DNA from: Megaleporinus macrocephalus
Taxonomy: Eukaryota > Chordata > Actinopteri > Characiformes > Anostomidae
Direction: 5' to 3'
Assembly (NCBI GenBank): GCA_021613375.1
Contig: CM038720.1
Span: 18,933,215-18,997,214 of the forward strand
Length of the DNA stretch: 64,000 bases
The notes beneath the pieces were generated by a model that was not told the DNA's origin, did no database searches, and saw nothing but the letters and a program-made list of their open reading frames with translations. Below are positions 13,241 through 27,200 of the stretch, piece by piece; position 1 is the stretch's first letter; every line of letters begins with the position of its first letter. A program made the translations under genes and the position numbers.

Positions 13241-14232
13241 TTCATGACAGGGAAAGATCATGTGAGTGAAACACACTGGTTATAGTTATGGTTACAATAT
13301 AACACTTAATTCTTGAGCAGATTCCTCAGCTATGATGAACGTGATGTTGCAGGTATATACTTGTGGGCCACTGCTCCATGATCTTGGATTCCAGAGACTG
13401 AACTCCAGCTGGCACAATGTGTTCCACTTTCAGGGATGGAGACAGCTTGTTTGAGTGGAAGTGAGCTGTTTCCATCTAACAATTGAAATAGCAGTCAAGG
13501 CATGACTCTAAATATGTTGGCGCGTCGCACCAGCAGTCAGGCATTTTCATAGTCTCGTCTGATTGAGGAAACACATTCTTCTCCACTCACATTTTGCAAG
13601 ATCCCACTACATTTCTATTCCATCTCACAGCGGAACTGTCTCAGATCCCTGTGTCACTGGTGAACATGATGACTGGATTTGATGGATATGCTTGTCTTCA
13701 CATGCATCATTATAACTGCAGCTGTCACTTAAGAAGACTATGTACAGAACTGGTCAGTATACACTGGATACTCAAAATCCTGTAACAATAGCAGCATGCA
13801 GCATACCTTATTCCACTTATTCCTTATTGACAATACCTGGAATAATACATTGGCATGTTTTTAAAAACATCCTATCATCAGGTAACATCATATTTAAATA
13901 TTCACCATGATTCAAGCAGACAGAAAACTCACAGTTTGAAAGAACAATTACACATTTTTTTTAAAGGTTGTGGACAATAATTCTTTTTTAGGAGAAATGG
14001 TTTATTGTATAGACACTCACCCACCTACTGACTCGAAAGCGTCCTTTCAAAGGTGGCAACAGGAAACAAAGGAAGCAATGTTGATAACACAAACATTGTC
14101 ATTTTATTTGCTGTTTAAAATTATAAGTGAACCTACACATCATCACATTCATCACATTCATATATAATAATAATGGCATTTAATAGTTTGCCCTACAGTA
14201 CTTTGTGTGTATTTCAGAAATCTGCAAGGGAG
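13241..14232. other. non-coding, nothing recognised
   Basis: No supported gene, RNA or transposon. Confidence 0.45.
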
Positions 14233-14424
<192 letters not shown>

Positions 14425-14899
14425 TTTAGATCTGTATTTAGATCTGTTTAATCAGTAAACAACAAAGACCCCAAAAGTAAATGGGAATTCATTTTAAAGA
14501 GGCGGCGATTATACAGCTGGGACTGCACAGGCCTGATTCTATTAAAATGCATTGTATTCAATGCCTGTGACTCGGAGAACTGTTCCCACCAGAGGAGCGG
14601 CTTAATTTTCCATATGAAGTAGTCACACAAATTGGTTTAAGCTGTTGCTACAATTCTCACAGGGAAGTGGAGCGACTCCTTCATAAAAGTGTACATTTAC
14701 CAGGACATAAAACAGACTTTTCACACAAAAAATAATAATCTGCAGAAATGTAGGTTTTATTAAGAAACATCTTTTCCAGGGAGTACTGAAACGGCTGGAG
14801 CTGGAGCTGGAGCTTGCTCTCTGTGAAATTGAACATGATTCACTGCAGGTTGGGCCTTTAATAGTTCTGTGGGGACCAAATTAATCAGTCATGGACACA

Positions 14900-14953
<54 letters not shown>

Positions 14954-15340
14954 GCCTCAAGTAAATCTCGCATTACTCTGCCGTACCACTACATGTGCAG
15001 CTTCTAATTAAAACAAAATTTAGAGGGGGGCAACAAAGTTTTCTGGACCACTCCGCCTCATTTCTCCACTTTAACCTGTCTGATGTGAGGCAGGGGCAGA
15101 CTGTGAACATCTTTGTAGGGGTCTGGAGGGCAAATCACCCAAGAGAATTACAAAAAAAAGAGGTTTTGTATTATAAATCTGTATAAAATGTTCTGTGGAA
15201 TTTTATAGTAAAAATAAAAAACAAAATATTTTGACTTTTTTCTCAAAAATGAACTCACAGAAGTCACAGCTACGGTGATAAGAAAGGCACACTGTGATGT
15301 TAAATTTTTAAAAAAATGTTGAAAGTGCAAATTTTTAACC
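14425..15340. other. non-coding; contains (TC)n at 14902-14951
   Basis: The part 14480-14640 is unique-looking (AATTTTCCATATGAAGTAGT near 14605) and may be a conserved element. The rest is AT-rich. No gene is recognised. Confidence 0.4.
14902..14951. repeat. (TC)n microsatellite
   Basis: About 50 bases of uninterrupted TC dinucleotide. Confidence 0.97.
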
Positions 15341-16329
15341 TTCAATTCAGTATCATATTTGTGTCTGTATAGTTTGTGGGTAATGACCCTGGTAATGACC
15401 TGTTGTTACTGGTTAAATGACATGCTGCTGATTAAATAATCTGTTGTTACTGGCTAAAGGACTCGTTGTTGCTGGTTACATAACATGTTGTTGGTTACAT
15501 GACATGTTATTGCTGGTTAAATGACATGTTGTTAAATGATATGTTGTTGCTGGTTAAATGATATGTCACTGGCTAAATGACATGTTGGTTAAATGACATG
15601 TTCTTGCAGGTTGAATTATATGTTGTAACAAATTATACAAATTCTATATTGTTGCTGATTAAATGACGTTGTAAAATGGCATTTTGTTGGTTACATGACA
15701 TGTTGTTGGTTAAATTACATGTTGTTGCTGGTTAAATGATATATTGTTGCTGGTTAAATGACATGTTACTGGTTATATGACATGCTGCTGATTAAATAAT
15801 CTGTTGTTACTAGCTAAAGAACATGTTATTGTTGTTTAAATAATACGTTGTTGGTTGAATGACATGTTGTTGGTGGTTTAATGACATGTTGTTGGTCAAA
15901 ATATATATTGTTGCTGGTTAAATTACATGCTGTTACAAGTTATATGACATGTTTCTGGTTAAATGACATACTGTTGTTGGTTAAATTACATGTTGCTGGT
16001 TAAATGACAGGTTGTTACTAATTTAATGACATGTTGCTGGTTAAATGACAGGTTGTTACTAATTTAATGACATGTTGCTGGTTAAATGACCTGTTGTTGT
16101 TGGAATCACACGTTGTTGATTAAATGTTGTTGCTGGCAATCGTAAGCTGCAAAATGCATTTTATTTAGGAAATGTAGAACTTGAGATTGCTCCAGGTATC
16201 CGGATCCCTTTTCCAGGTTCTTTCCAGCAGATTAAAATATCTTACATGTTGAGCATGGAGAGCTGGAGACAACAGGTCACTGCAGTAAATTGTGCTTGTA
16301 ATAAATTGCCCTCCCATGATATACATCCA
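15341..16329. repeat. tandem duplication, unit 1 (degenerate minisatellite plus 150-bp block)
   Basis: The unit starts TTCAATTCAGTATCATATTT and contains an old, degenerate GGTTAAATGACATGTTGTTG-type minisatellite (about 15390-16135). After this come a short stretch (16138-16179) and a 150-bp non-repetitive block (16180-16329). Every part reappears in the same order in the next unit (16330-19148). Inside unit 1 a further duplication is visible: CATGCTGCTGATTAAATAAT occurs at 15421 and again at 15781, 360 bases apart. Confidence 0.85.
16180..16329. repeat. 150-bp duplicated block, copy A
   Basis: Starts CTTGAGATTGCTCCAGGTAT and ends ATATACATCCA. It differs from copy B (18999-19148) at only about five positions and has no gaps, although the minisatellite next to it is heavily diverged. 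Confidence 0.93.
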
Positions 16330-18568
16330 TTTAATTCCATATCATATTTGTGTCTGTACAGTTTGTGGGTCCCTGGTTAAATGACCTGTTGTCACTGGTT
16401 TAATGACATGCAGCTGATTAAAACATCTGTTACTGACTAAAGGACATGTTGTTGTTGGTTAAATGATATGTTCTAGCTAGTTAAATTACGTATTGTTGGC
16501 ATAGTCGTATATTGTTGCTGGTTAAATTATATGTCTCTAGCTAAATGACATGTTGTTGGTTAAATTATGTTCTTGCTGGTTTTTATAACAAATTATATAT
16601 TGTTCCTAGTTACATGATATGTTACTGGCTAAGTGACCTTTAGTTGCTGGGTAATTGATATGTTGTTGCTAGTTAAATTACCTGTTGGTGGTTAAATGAC
16701 ATGCTGTTACTGGTTAAATGACATGTTGTTGGTTAAATGATATATTGTTGCTGGTTAAATGACATGTTGTTGGTTAAATGATATATTGTTGCTGGTTAAA
16801 TGACATATTGTTGGTTAAATGACGTGCTGTTACTGGTTAAATGACATGTTGTTGGTTAAATGACATGCTGTTACTGGTTAAATGACATGTTGTTAGATTA
16901 TTGACATATTGTTACTGGTTAAATGACATGTTGTTAGTTTATTGACATATTGTTACTGGTTAAATTACATGTTGTTACTGGTTAAATGACGTGTTGCTGG
17001 TTAAATGACGTGTTGCTGGTTAAATGACATGTTGTTACTGGTTAAATGACATGTTGTTACTGGTTAAATGACATGTTGTTGCTGGTTAAATGACGTGTTG
17101 CTGGTTAAATGACGTGTTGCTGGTTAAATGACATGTTGTTACTGGTTAAATGACATGTTGTTACTGGTTAAATGACGTGTTGCTGGTTAAATGACGTGTT
17201 GCTGGTTAAATGACGTGTTGCTGGTTAAATGACATGTTGTTACTGGTTAAATGACATGTTGTTACTGGTTAAATGACGTGTTGCTGGATAAATGACGTGT
17301 TGCTGGTTAAATGACGTGTTGCTGGTTAAATGACATGTTGTTACTGGTTAAATGACATGTTGTTACTGGTTAAATGACGTGTTGCTGGTTAAATGACGTG
17401 TTGCTGGTTAAATGACGTGTTGCTGGTTAAATGACATGTTGTTACTGGTTAAATGACATGTTGTTACTGGTTAAATGACATGTTGTTGCTGGTTAAATGA
17501 CGTGTTGCTGTTTAAATGACGTGTTGCTGTTTAAATGACATGTTGTTACTGGTTAAATGACGTGTTGCTGGTTAAATGACGTGTTGCTGGTTAAATGACA
17601 TGTTGTTACTGGTTAAATGACATGTTACTGGTTAAATGACGTGTTGCTGGTTAAATGATGTGTTGCTGGTTAAATGACGTGTTGCTGGTTAAATGACGTG
17701 TTGCTGGTTAAATGATGTGTTGCTGGTTAAATGACATGTTGTTACTGGTTAAATGACATGTTACTGGTTAAATGACGTGTTGCTGGTTAAATGATGTGTT
17801 GCTGGTTAAATGACATGTTGTTACTGGTTAAATGACGTGTTACTGGTTAAATGACGTGTTACTGGTTAAATGACGTGTTGCTGGTTAAATGACATGTTGT
17901 TACTGGTTAAATGACGTGTTGCTGGTTAAATGACATGTTGTTACTGGTTAAATGACGTGTTGCTGGTAAAATGACGTGTTGCTGTTTAAATGACATGTTT
18001 TTACTGGTTAAATGACATGTTGTTACTGGTTAAATGACGTGTTGCTGGTTAAATGATGTGTTGCTGTTTAAATGACATGTTACTGGTTAAATGACGTGTT
18101 ACTGGTTAAATGACGTGTTGCTGGTTAAATGACATGTTGTTACTGGTTAAATGACATGTTGTTACTGGTTAAATGACGTGTTGCTGGTTAAATGACATGT
18201 TGCTGTTTAAATGACATGTTGTTACTGGTTAAATGACGTGTTGCTGGTTAAATGACATGTTGTTACTGGTTAAATGACATGTTGTTGCTGGTTAAATGAC
18301 GTGTTGCTGGTTAAATGACATGTTGCTGTTTAAATGACATGTTACTGGTTAAATGACGTGTTACTGGTTAAATGACGTGTTGTTACTGGTTAAATGACAT
18401 GTTGTTACTGGTTAAATTACGTGTTGCTGGTTAAATGATGTGTTGCTGGTTAAATGACATGTTGTTACTGGTTAAATGACATGTTGTTACTGGTTAAAAG
18501 ACCTGTTACTGGTTAAATGATGTGTTGCTGGTTAAATGACTTGTTGTTGCTGGCTAAATGACATCTTG
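16330..18568. repeat. GGTTAAATGAC minisatellite with a 101-bp higher-order repeat
   Basis: There are two monomer types. A 22-base unit carries GTTGTTACT before GGTTAAATGACAT, and a 19-base unit carries GTTGCT before GGTTAAATGACGT. From about 16680 the array is regular, with roughly a hundred monomers. In the core the pattern long-long-short-short-short repeats exactly every 101 bases: GACATGTTGTTACTGG starts at 17130, 17231, 17332 and 17433. Neighbouring spacings of 104 reflect one short unit replaced by a long one. The array is asymmetric, with GT-rich and AC-rich strands. It encodes no long frame. Confidence 0.97.
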
Positions 18569-18998
18569 AGGTAATTGCCTTTCAACTACCTAGCAATCCT
18601 GGATACCATCAAGTAACATCCTATCTGGGATATCATAGCAACTGCCCAGCAACATTAAGCAATCTTAATCTGCATAATACTCTGTTTTTTATTTAGGAAA
18701 TGTTGAATTCTTATGTTGTATTTTTTATGTTTAACTGGAACAAATAAAAACTGTGGACTAAAACGAGAGAAAAAAACATCATGAAAGAGATCATTTAGAC
18801 AATCAACAAAACATGCAATTTACATCCGAGGGCTTTAAACCTTTAGACACAACTGTAAATAATTTTTGTTAGAGAAAAAAAATTCAAATAACAAGTCAAG
18901 ATTTCCACTAACAACTAATAACCCCAGCATCTCTAAACACAACAATACACTGACATGTATAAATGAATAAATAATAAATAAATAAGTGAACCCCACCG

Positions 18999-19148
18999 CT
19001 TGAGATTGCTCCAGGTATCCGGATCCCTTTTCCAGGTTCTTTCCAGCAGATTAAAATATTTTACATGTTGAGCACAGGGAGCTGGAGACAACAGGTCACT
19101 GCAGTAAATTGTGCTTGCAATAAATTGCCCTCCCATGATATACATCCA
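18999..19148. repeat. 150-bp duplicated block, copy B
   Basis: About 97% identical to copy A at 16180-16329. Beyond 19148 the sequence runs on into a unique-looking stretch (to about 19420) that copy A lacks. This suggests B sits in the original context and A is the product of duplication. Confidence 0.93.
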
Positions 19149-22100
19149 AACCACCGTCAGACGTTTTCCAGTCAGACTCAGACGGAGAAAAAGAGGCTCT
19201 TTCCACCAATAAATATCAGGAGGGATTTTTGCTTCTCTCTCAGTGAATCTGTTTCCCAGGAGGCTGACGGGGAGGAAGCTTTGTTAACGCCAACCATCTG
19301 TGGAGGGAGTCGGCGGCAGCTGACGGTCTCCGGCTGAAATGATTTCCTATTTTATTATTTTATTTCTGTGGTGGAAAGTTCCGGGGACTCATATAGGGCC
19401 GCTAAATGACAGCAGTTCTTTTGGACTTGTTTTAAACAACTTGAACCTCATAAAAAAACAAATAAACAAACACACACGCAGATTGAATGCATGCTTGAAT
19501 CTCTGTAATAAAAAGGCAGAGTTGTAAATTGTGCTCCCAGTGGAGCTGCTCGGAATCACGAGGAAGTGCAGGATATGTCAGCAGCTTGTACTCGCAGTAC
19601 AGATGGGTAGTGCTGGGTCAGATGCAGAGGCCTTTCTGAAACATCTAAATAATGATATCTAAGGAACAGTCTAGTTAATTTGTGTTGTGTTAGTTGTTTG
19701 GAGTTTTGAAGTATCGTATATTCTCTGTGTTTGGTACACTTTACATTAGGAGTTTATTGTTTCTGTACCTTCTAGAAAAGTGACCATCTTTACCACAAAT
19801 TGCACTACAAACTCATGATTATGACTAGACGTAGCTTTTTATTTTATTTTTGTCTGGCTAAAGCTGAAAACTTGCTGATCAAAGCGTCTACCTAGTGAGC
19901 TACCTGTTTAACCAAATTGTTAGCTGACTGCAGATCAGCCTGGTAGCTGTGTGGACTGTAGATGGCCTTTATGTACTGTGGTTAGATGTATGATTTTGCC
20001 TGGTTTCATATTTGCTGTTGATAGTTTCTGGTGACACACAAACTTTAAGTGTTGTTTTAAAACACTGTTATGACTAACCAGAACTTAAAATAACAACTTA
20101 CTGACAACTTTATGAAACAGTTTGGAGGACTTTATTACTTGTTGGAATTTCCACACTGGATGCCCCAAACCTTATTGTGTGAACAAATGCAAAACATCAA
20201 AGCATGTTTTTATTAGCAAGGTGAGTGTTTCATCTGTTACAGCCTTTTTCATGATATTTTGCTGTCAAGATATGATTAACACAAAATGATTAGCGAGCTA
20301 GGCACTAGTTAGTTGGTTAGTTAGCTGTGCTACCTAGCTGACCAGCCAGCCTACGTATGTCACGCCCCGTTGTTATATCAGTTACAACATTTTTATGACC
20401 CACACAGCTATTTTTCATTTGTATAATTATATTTATATAATTTACCGAGACTATTCACAACATGCATGATGTGTAGTATATTTATGTTGAATCATTTCTA
20501 TTAGGTTTTTAAAATATGTACCTGCATAAATATCTGAAAACTTAAACTGTTTTAAGACTACAATCTATTGGTATGTGAGCAAGCTCTCAGTGATACAACT
20601 GATGGCAAATTCTATTTTTCTTTACCAAAATGTACGATATTCTATATTCTTACACTGTTGCGATACCCTTCGGCTTTGCCAGAGTTAATATACATTCAGA
20701 GTGACTTCTGGGTTCACTCTACTTTGTGTGGGATTTGTGTGAACAGCACATTTGTTCATGCTGTCACATACATAAGACAACGCTCACTTTAAGTAATCTA
20801 ACGGAATATGATACAGACTACATTAAAGTGCATGTCTTCTGTCATCTGTAGATAATAATCTGAAATACATTTTAACAGTCACGCTCACAACACTGGATGT
20901 TTCGCTTTGATGGAAAATGGAAAGTAAACACAAAATGTATTCCAGAGTGAGTTGTATCTTTGCTCCAGTACATGACTCTACCCCCCACTGCTATCCAGAG
21001 ACACAGTTATGCTAACTTAATGTTCACTCGACTTGCTGGAGAGCACTACAAATAGGTACGGCTTCAAAAACATTTCAGTTCTGCATTGCTCCATGCGGCG
21101 AAGATAACGATTCAGGGTTTTGTTCAGAGGCTGTATGAGGTTTGACAGATACACAGCAACTATAACGGCAACTTTCCATAAAACCACAGCCTGGAAGACA
21201 AGGTTGCTGAACAGACCGGAGATGGTAGTATCAATACAGATACATACGGCGTGGGTCAAAGCAGCGGTCATCGCAGGTTTTAGCTGAAATAGCAATACTG
21301 TGCTTCGTCTACCTAAGGTAAGGAAAGGCCAGTTCAGTGATATGCTAATGATCTACAGCAGGTCTGAGCTAAGCTAACTGCAAAAAGCCACTTCTCATTT
21401 TTGGCCCAAAGATAGTCAATATCTGGCAACATCTCCAGCGACATAGTGTTCCCAGGCTTTGATTTAGCTGTACTTCATTAGGGCTGATCAGTAAGAATGA
21501 TGAACAATATGTCAATGCGCTACACCGGGGCCAATATTTCCAGCGAGCCGATTCTCCGGAGCTTGCACTAAGGCCGAAAGAACAGCAAATGTGTACATTA
21601 TCCACAGCACAAATACCGACGCAGGCCCGTGTGCCAGCAGCCTGCCGCACAAAGACTTGCTCCCAAGGTTTCTAATTAGCAAATATTAGCATCAGACCTG
21701 CTTTGTGACTCCCTAAGCAAACGAGGAGAGACTGAACGACCCAAGAGAGGAATGTGACTCGCTTCCTCATTACACTGACTTAAATTACATCGCCGTAACC
21801 AGGTCATAACAGCCCCGTATTACAGTCTTAATAAACCGCTGTTCCCGCAGTACCTCCTGCAAGATCTTAGGCACGAAGACGTGAAGCTGTGCCTGATATC
21901 CAAGCAAAGCATGTTGCACTCATCAAATGCTCATTTATTTCCAGATTATAACTGATTGTCGGTGTTTTGCCAGGGAGACTTCTAGTTGGCTGCTCTTGTT
22001 CTGTCTTGTTCCCATTACTGCAGCCAATGTGGAATCAATTGTTGAGTTTGTCGAGCTCTGAAACTGTAGGCCTTGTGTTACCGTAATGACTCAGAACAGT

Positions 22101-24020
22101 CCATAGAGGAGCAGAAAAGGTTAGGTTTCCATTCTAGTCCATTCCATTAAACATAACCATCCGGGGCAGGTTGCATGCACAGGTCTTACTAAGAAATAAG
22201 ATATGTAACTGGCCACGCAACCTGTGTTCCTAAGAAAAACTGCTACAATGGTGGTTCATAATCTTTCTTGAGGCTTGGCCTTCTGAAAGTGCAGTTTTGG
22301 TGTTTATGACTTGTTCTGTGACACCTCTTGCACTTTTCTCTATGGAGATGTCTCTCTGTGGACATGTCCCTGCAGTCTGCTTGTAAACATTTTCTACACG
22401 GCTAACTCTGCTACCAAATGCAACCAAGTGCACTAAAGGCCTGTTTTAAACCAATGTAACAGTGTAAACCGGTACAATTACTGCATTTACTGTGTTGGTC
22501 TTTTTGGTGCTTTTATTCCTCTCTAAACATATAACTAGGCTATAGCTAAATTACTTTTTGTGACTACTCTACACACACACGTTAACATTTACACAGAATT
22601 GTGTGGAGAATCAAACAAAGCTTTTATTTTTTCCTGTCAAGTTTTAATTTAAGTGAAAGGTCTTGTTTTGTGGCTGCTAGCATAAACACTAATAGCATTA
22701 GCTTCTCATAGTTCATCATACTGTCCTAGCTCCTATTGGTTGTATAATAGTGTTGGTATAACATTGTCTTCATCTGGAAGAGTAAAGATTGGCTAAACTG
22801 TTATTAGCAATCATCTAGGATTCTCAGGGGATTAATACCGCAGCTCATATCAATGTGTTGGCTTGATTAGGTCAGCACCTCACTGACTGCCACAGCTGGT
22901 CCACCTTCGGACCACATAAATCATTGTACTGCATATGAGGCCAAACTAGTTTTTAATCTTTTCAAACAGATTTCAATGTATATAGCCTTTTATTTTAGAA
23001 AATAAACTAAGACAAATATTACAAACAACTGAGAGAAAAAAAGTAAGGACTTGGCCTGATATAAAATGAGTTAGTTGAAAATGTTGTTAGTGATATTAAG
23101 AATTATTTACTAGAATAGGACAATGAAAGTAAGAAATGGAAGAATAAGTAAATCGGAGTGGAAAACAAGCAATAATAAAAAGCATTTTGTCCAATAATCT
23201 CTCTAACCACTGGACCACCCAGGAAAACGCTGAGCAAAACACCAGCAGACCACCAGCTTTGTCGTTAGCAGGCCAATAGTGGTCCACTATTCTCTTGCTA
23301 TGAGAAAGAAAGCTGGAGTACAAGAGGAACGTTAATAAAATTCATTGCATACTTTGGAATACTACACAGTACAGACTCCAGCACAGTGTAATTTTAGAGT
23401 TACTGTTAATGTTTATATGTTGTGTTTAAATGTGTTGTAAATTGTGACATAAATAGTGTTGCTTCCATGAAAAATGAAAAATGATTTTGCTAATGTGAAT
23501 TCAGCTTTTAAGGCATGATATGTGTGTATTTCATATTTATTATTATTGCTACTTTTTAAAACTGCTGCAGTACTTCAAATTCTGTAAACTCTTTGCACAC
23601 CATTTTACACGTGTCTCAGATGTGGACGGAATGAAGGATTTTGTATGTGATGAGTATGTCTTTGGTTGTGTCCATTAGTTTTACACACATGCCTGTGATC
23701 CTCGCTAGAATACAAAAACCTATTTTTTGGATTCCCTTTATTTATAATATATTTATAATAAGTAGCCCTAGTCCATGTATCAGGCGAATACTATATTCTG
23801 TACCGTTATCTGGAGCATCACCTCAAAGAGAGCACCTTCATTTTAATACTCTTTGCTACTGTAAAGATCACATGAACTCTCGGCATGAACGGTTAATGCT
23901 AAACAGCTATGACTTTTTGGTTTCACTGAGTCAACAAGGACTAACCACTGCACATGCTGTTTTATACATCTTAAAAACACTCTCTAGGCTACTCGCAGGC
24001 CAAAAGTAACTGTCCCCTGC
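19149..24020. other. non-coding, nothing firmly recognised
   Basis: The part 19149-19420 looks unique (GGCTGACGGGGAGGAAGC) and may be regulatory. The parts near 20300 and 22680 carry TTAGCTAGC-like motifs common in fish repeats. Frames of up to 122 codons resemble no known protein. Confidence 0.4.
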
Positions 24021-24221
24021 AGTACTGCCCAAACCAAAACAATGGCCACTGACATCATTCTTTCAAAGCTGGCCCTCTCTGAGGGAAAACAGGAAGGCAG
24101 ATTTGCACAGCCAATAGAAAGCTGATGTTTCACGCCTCGCATGGAACAAGGGCTGCTCTCTTTTGATATACGGCCTGACAATAATTTTCCCAATGTTGAT
24201 TTTCTCCCTCTTGGCCCCTCT

Positions 24222-24222
24222 T

Positions 24223-24260
<38 letters not shown>

Positions 24261-24280
24261 GCTCTCCCTCTCCTTCTCCC
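24222..24280. repeat. (CT)n-rich microsatellite
   Basis: CT dinucleotides with a few interruptions. This explains the Arg/Glu-rich minus-strand and Ser/Leu-rich plus-strand frames nearby. Confidence 0.95.
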
Positions 24281-27200
24281 CACTTGTTATTTTTGTGCAA
24301 ATGTCCCGCAAAAGCTTTGATAGGGACGTTTTATGTAGCAGAGAAGGGCACCATGGGTTTTGTTGTGTCTTGGCCGTGCACGCATTATACCCCCGAGCGC
24401 TGCGTCCGTGTCCTTTTATGGCCGACGGAGCGGGAATTGCACGCTAAAGCTTAATTGTCTGAAGCTAATTCTAGGTTATGAGCTCGAGGGGTGAGATCAG
24501 ATCAGACGTAAACAAGAGAGCGACAGGCAGCGCGAGGGTGCGTTACAGCTACAAAGTTAAACACATGGAGGAGCAATCTGCTCATATAAACTATTCACGC
24601 TCACTTTTCCTTCTAAAACATCCATTAGCGCATGTAAAATGGAGAAAAAACGGGAACAAAGTGTCGGAAGGTTAAATGATGTCAAAGCTAGCTCAGTCAC
24701 ACTAAAAAGGGGCCAAGTCCGGAGAAGGCCTGCGAGGGTCGACTCATTGCACAGACACAGCTTACACGTAACTGGCTTAATCGTCTTTTCATAACGTGTC
24801 ACCTTTAAGTTCTCCATTCCGAAAAAGGAATACGGTCCACACATCTGCAAGTCCTTCCAGCTGTATACACGTCTGCACCCTACAGGCAGAAGGTTTCAGA
24901 GGTGCTTTTTACAGAAAACCAGCAGACGAGGCAAGCGAGGCTCTATCCGTAAGAACATGCTGTTAAGTGCGGTACCTGTTCATCTAGGAGGAGGCAAAAA
25001 CACCCACTATTCCTCAAAACTGGCCGCCACATCCGTTTTCTTCTAAAACATGGCACACATGATGAAACAATAAACCGTTGAAGGAAATCCAATACAGTGC
25101 AAGACACTTGTTGAAAGATTTAAAGGGCTAAGCTGACTGAATACCTTTGGGTTTGTTTTTTTTTTCCTCTCTCATCTGACCGAACATGACTTACGCATTT
25201 TCATTTTTGCCCAGGATCCCATTCAAACAGTCTGATTGATATTCACCTCACAGCCTGCAAGAAGCGAGCAAGCTTTGGAACGCCAATTGTTCCAGAAAAC
25301 AAATGAAGAAAGCTTTGGTTTTAGCCTTTTCCCCCAAAAACCCGTCACATACAAATGTAGCCAAGGCATCAGAGATGTGAGTGACGTTTCTTAGAGAATC
25401 ATTTCTTTTCATAAAGCTTGTGTTATGAAGTCCAATAAATCTCCATCCTGTGGCAGGAGCCCTCGGTGCTTCTCTCTGGGGGAAGAAAAAAAAGCAGATT
25501 GGTTGTCCAGCAGTTTCCCTTGATTAATGCAGCCTACCTATGAGGTCAAATTGGGACCATCATTTATGGACAAGCATCTTGTCAAAGTCAACAGGAGGGA
25601 AAGAAATCTTGGCATTAAGCAATGTGGTCGGTTTCTCTGAGGATACATCCACCTGCAGGTCTGATTACACAAAGCTGTTCTCCAGTGCCAGAGAAACTTT
25701 CTTCATCAGGAATAAAAGAATGGCAATGCCTTCAGACACAAGTCCAAAGATGAAATCCATCTTGACTAGGGGTGGTTTGTCCATTATGGATGCTGGAGCA
25801 CAGTCTTTCAAGTCACCATGGGCAAAATTGGGGAAAAACACATCAAAATATGTAACTTTTTATTAAATCATTTGTGTAGGTGAAGCTTGACGGAGAGCAG
25901 GTACTATTTCAAAAATCCTGTGTGCCAGTCATGATGCTGGCTTTAGCCAATCAGCAACATTGTAGCCATTGTAAATTGGAATGAACACATTGCTCTAAAA
26001 CGATCAGCCACATTTTATCCCATCCAAGTTTTCTCATGACAGGTTCAGTAAAAATACGTTCATTGTTTATGTAACAATTTTATTTTAAAATAACAGCTGC
26101 AGAATTATTCTGATGGTAGTTATAAGAGTACTACGTAGCTTTGGAGGAGGGTATATGAGACCTCTTGCAAGTACTAAGTCACACTTTATGGTACCATATC
26201 ACACCAACAACTATGGGTCTTCATAGGAGTAAGAAAAAGCTAGCTCAGTGTTCCCAGCAAAACTGCATTCATCTGAATGATGTGGATTCTCTAGCTGAGC
26301 AAGCTGTTCAAACCAAACATATCAGTCAATATTGACGATATTTATTTTTTGTTGACAGCGCAAAGCTTATCATCTCAATATTTACTTCTTCATTGTTAAA
26401 CAGCCCAGGGATCCAAAACAACCGTGAAAGACAGCTAGTTTATTATTAGCTTAATCCATCTTCATAGCTAGCATCACTACAAAGATTTGCTATTTTTGCC
26501 TGTTAACATCAGCCACCAACACCAGATCATTAAACATCACATTCTGAATTTCTACAATAAATTAAAGATATTAGGAGAAAATGCTGCTCTTCACAATATA
26601 CATTTCTAAATTAGTTTAAACAGACAAAACTATTCATTTTACCCATTATATAATAATTAATAATATCAATATAATGTGGTGTCTGCAGCATTCAAATGTA
26701 AACAAGGCAACATTTGAATTGTGTAGCCACTATATATGTGTTGTGTTGTTCGGTAAAGAACACTTGTCATGAATGGAGTCATTTATAATCAGAAAGCAAA
26801 TCTTGTTTTTTTTATTTTTACAACACACCATACAACAAACCATAATCAAGATATTTTTGGAATATATATTTTTAATCTAAGCAAAGAGTCTGATTAATAC
26901 TTCCGTGCTGTTGGCGCTGATGCAGTGAATACTAGTGGGCTTACAATCTGTTTTTTAACATTTTCACTTCACTTCAAGTTTGCAGAAGGAGCCATTAATA
27001 CTGAACTGAATCCAACACTGGCAGATTGTGAGTAGTGCCAAAACCCAAGAAAAAGTCTCTGTATTTCAAAAAAGTCAAATGTTGAAGTGCAAAATATCGG
27101 CCTGCTTCAAGCACTGATGTGAACAAGAAACGTGTCTCAGAGCAGCAATGGCTACTATACAGATAGCTGAGTCACAGTTTAACATATGGAGCACAGCAAA

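Larger units (their letters stand above)
16330..19148. repeat. tandem duplication, unit 2 (expanded minisatellite plus 150-bp block)
   Basis: It begins TTAATTCCATATCATATTTG, matching the start of unit 1. It carries the expanded GGTTAAATGAC minisatellite (to about 18568) and a 430-base spacer whose GGAAATGTTGAA segment matches the stretch before the block in unit 1. It ends with the second copy of the 150-bp block (18999-19148). Unit 1 lacks about 290 bases of this spacer. Confidence 0.85.

Noticed and set aside
16680..18568. Regular repeats that could suggest a CRISPR array
   Set aside because: Units are directly tandem with no unique spacers, in a vertebrate genome; it is a minisatellite.
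24063..24311. Arg/Glu-rich minus-strand frames
   Set aside because: Artefact of the (CT)n microsatellite at 24222-24280.
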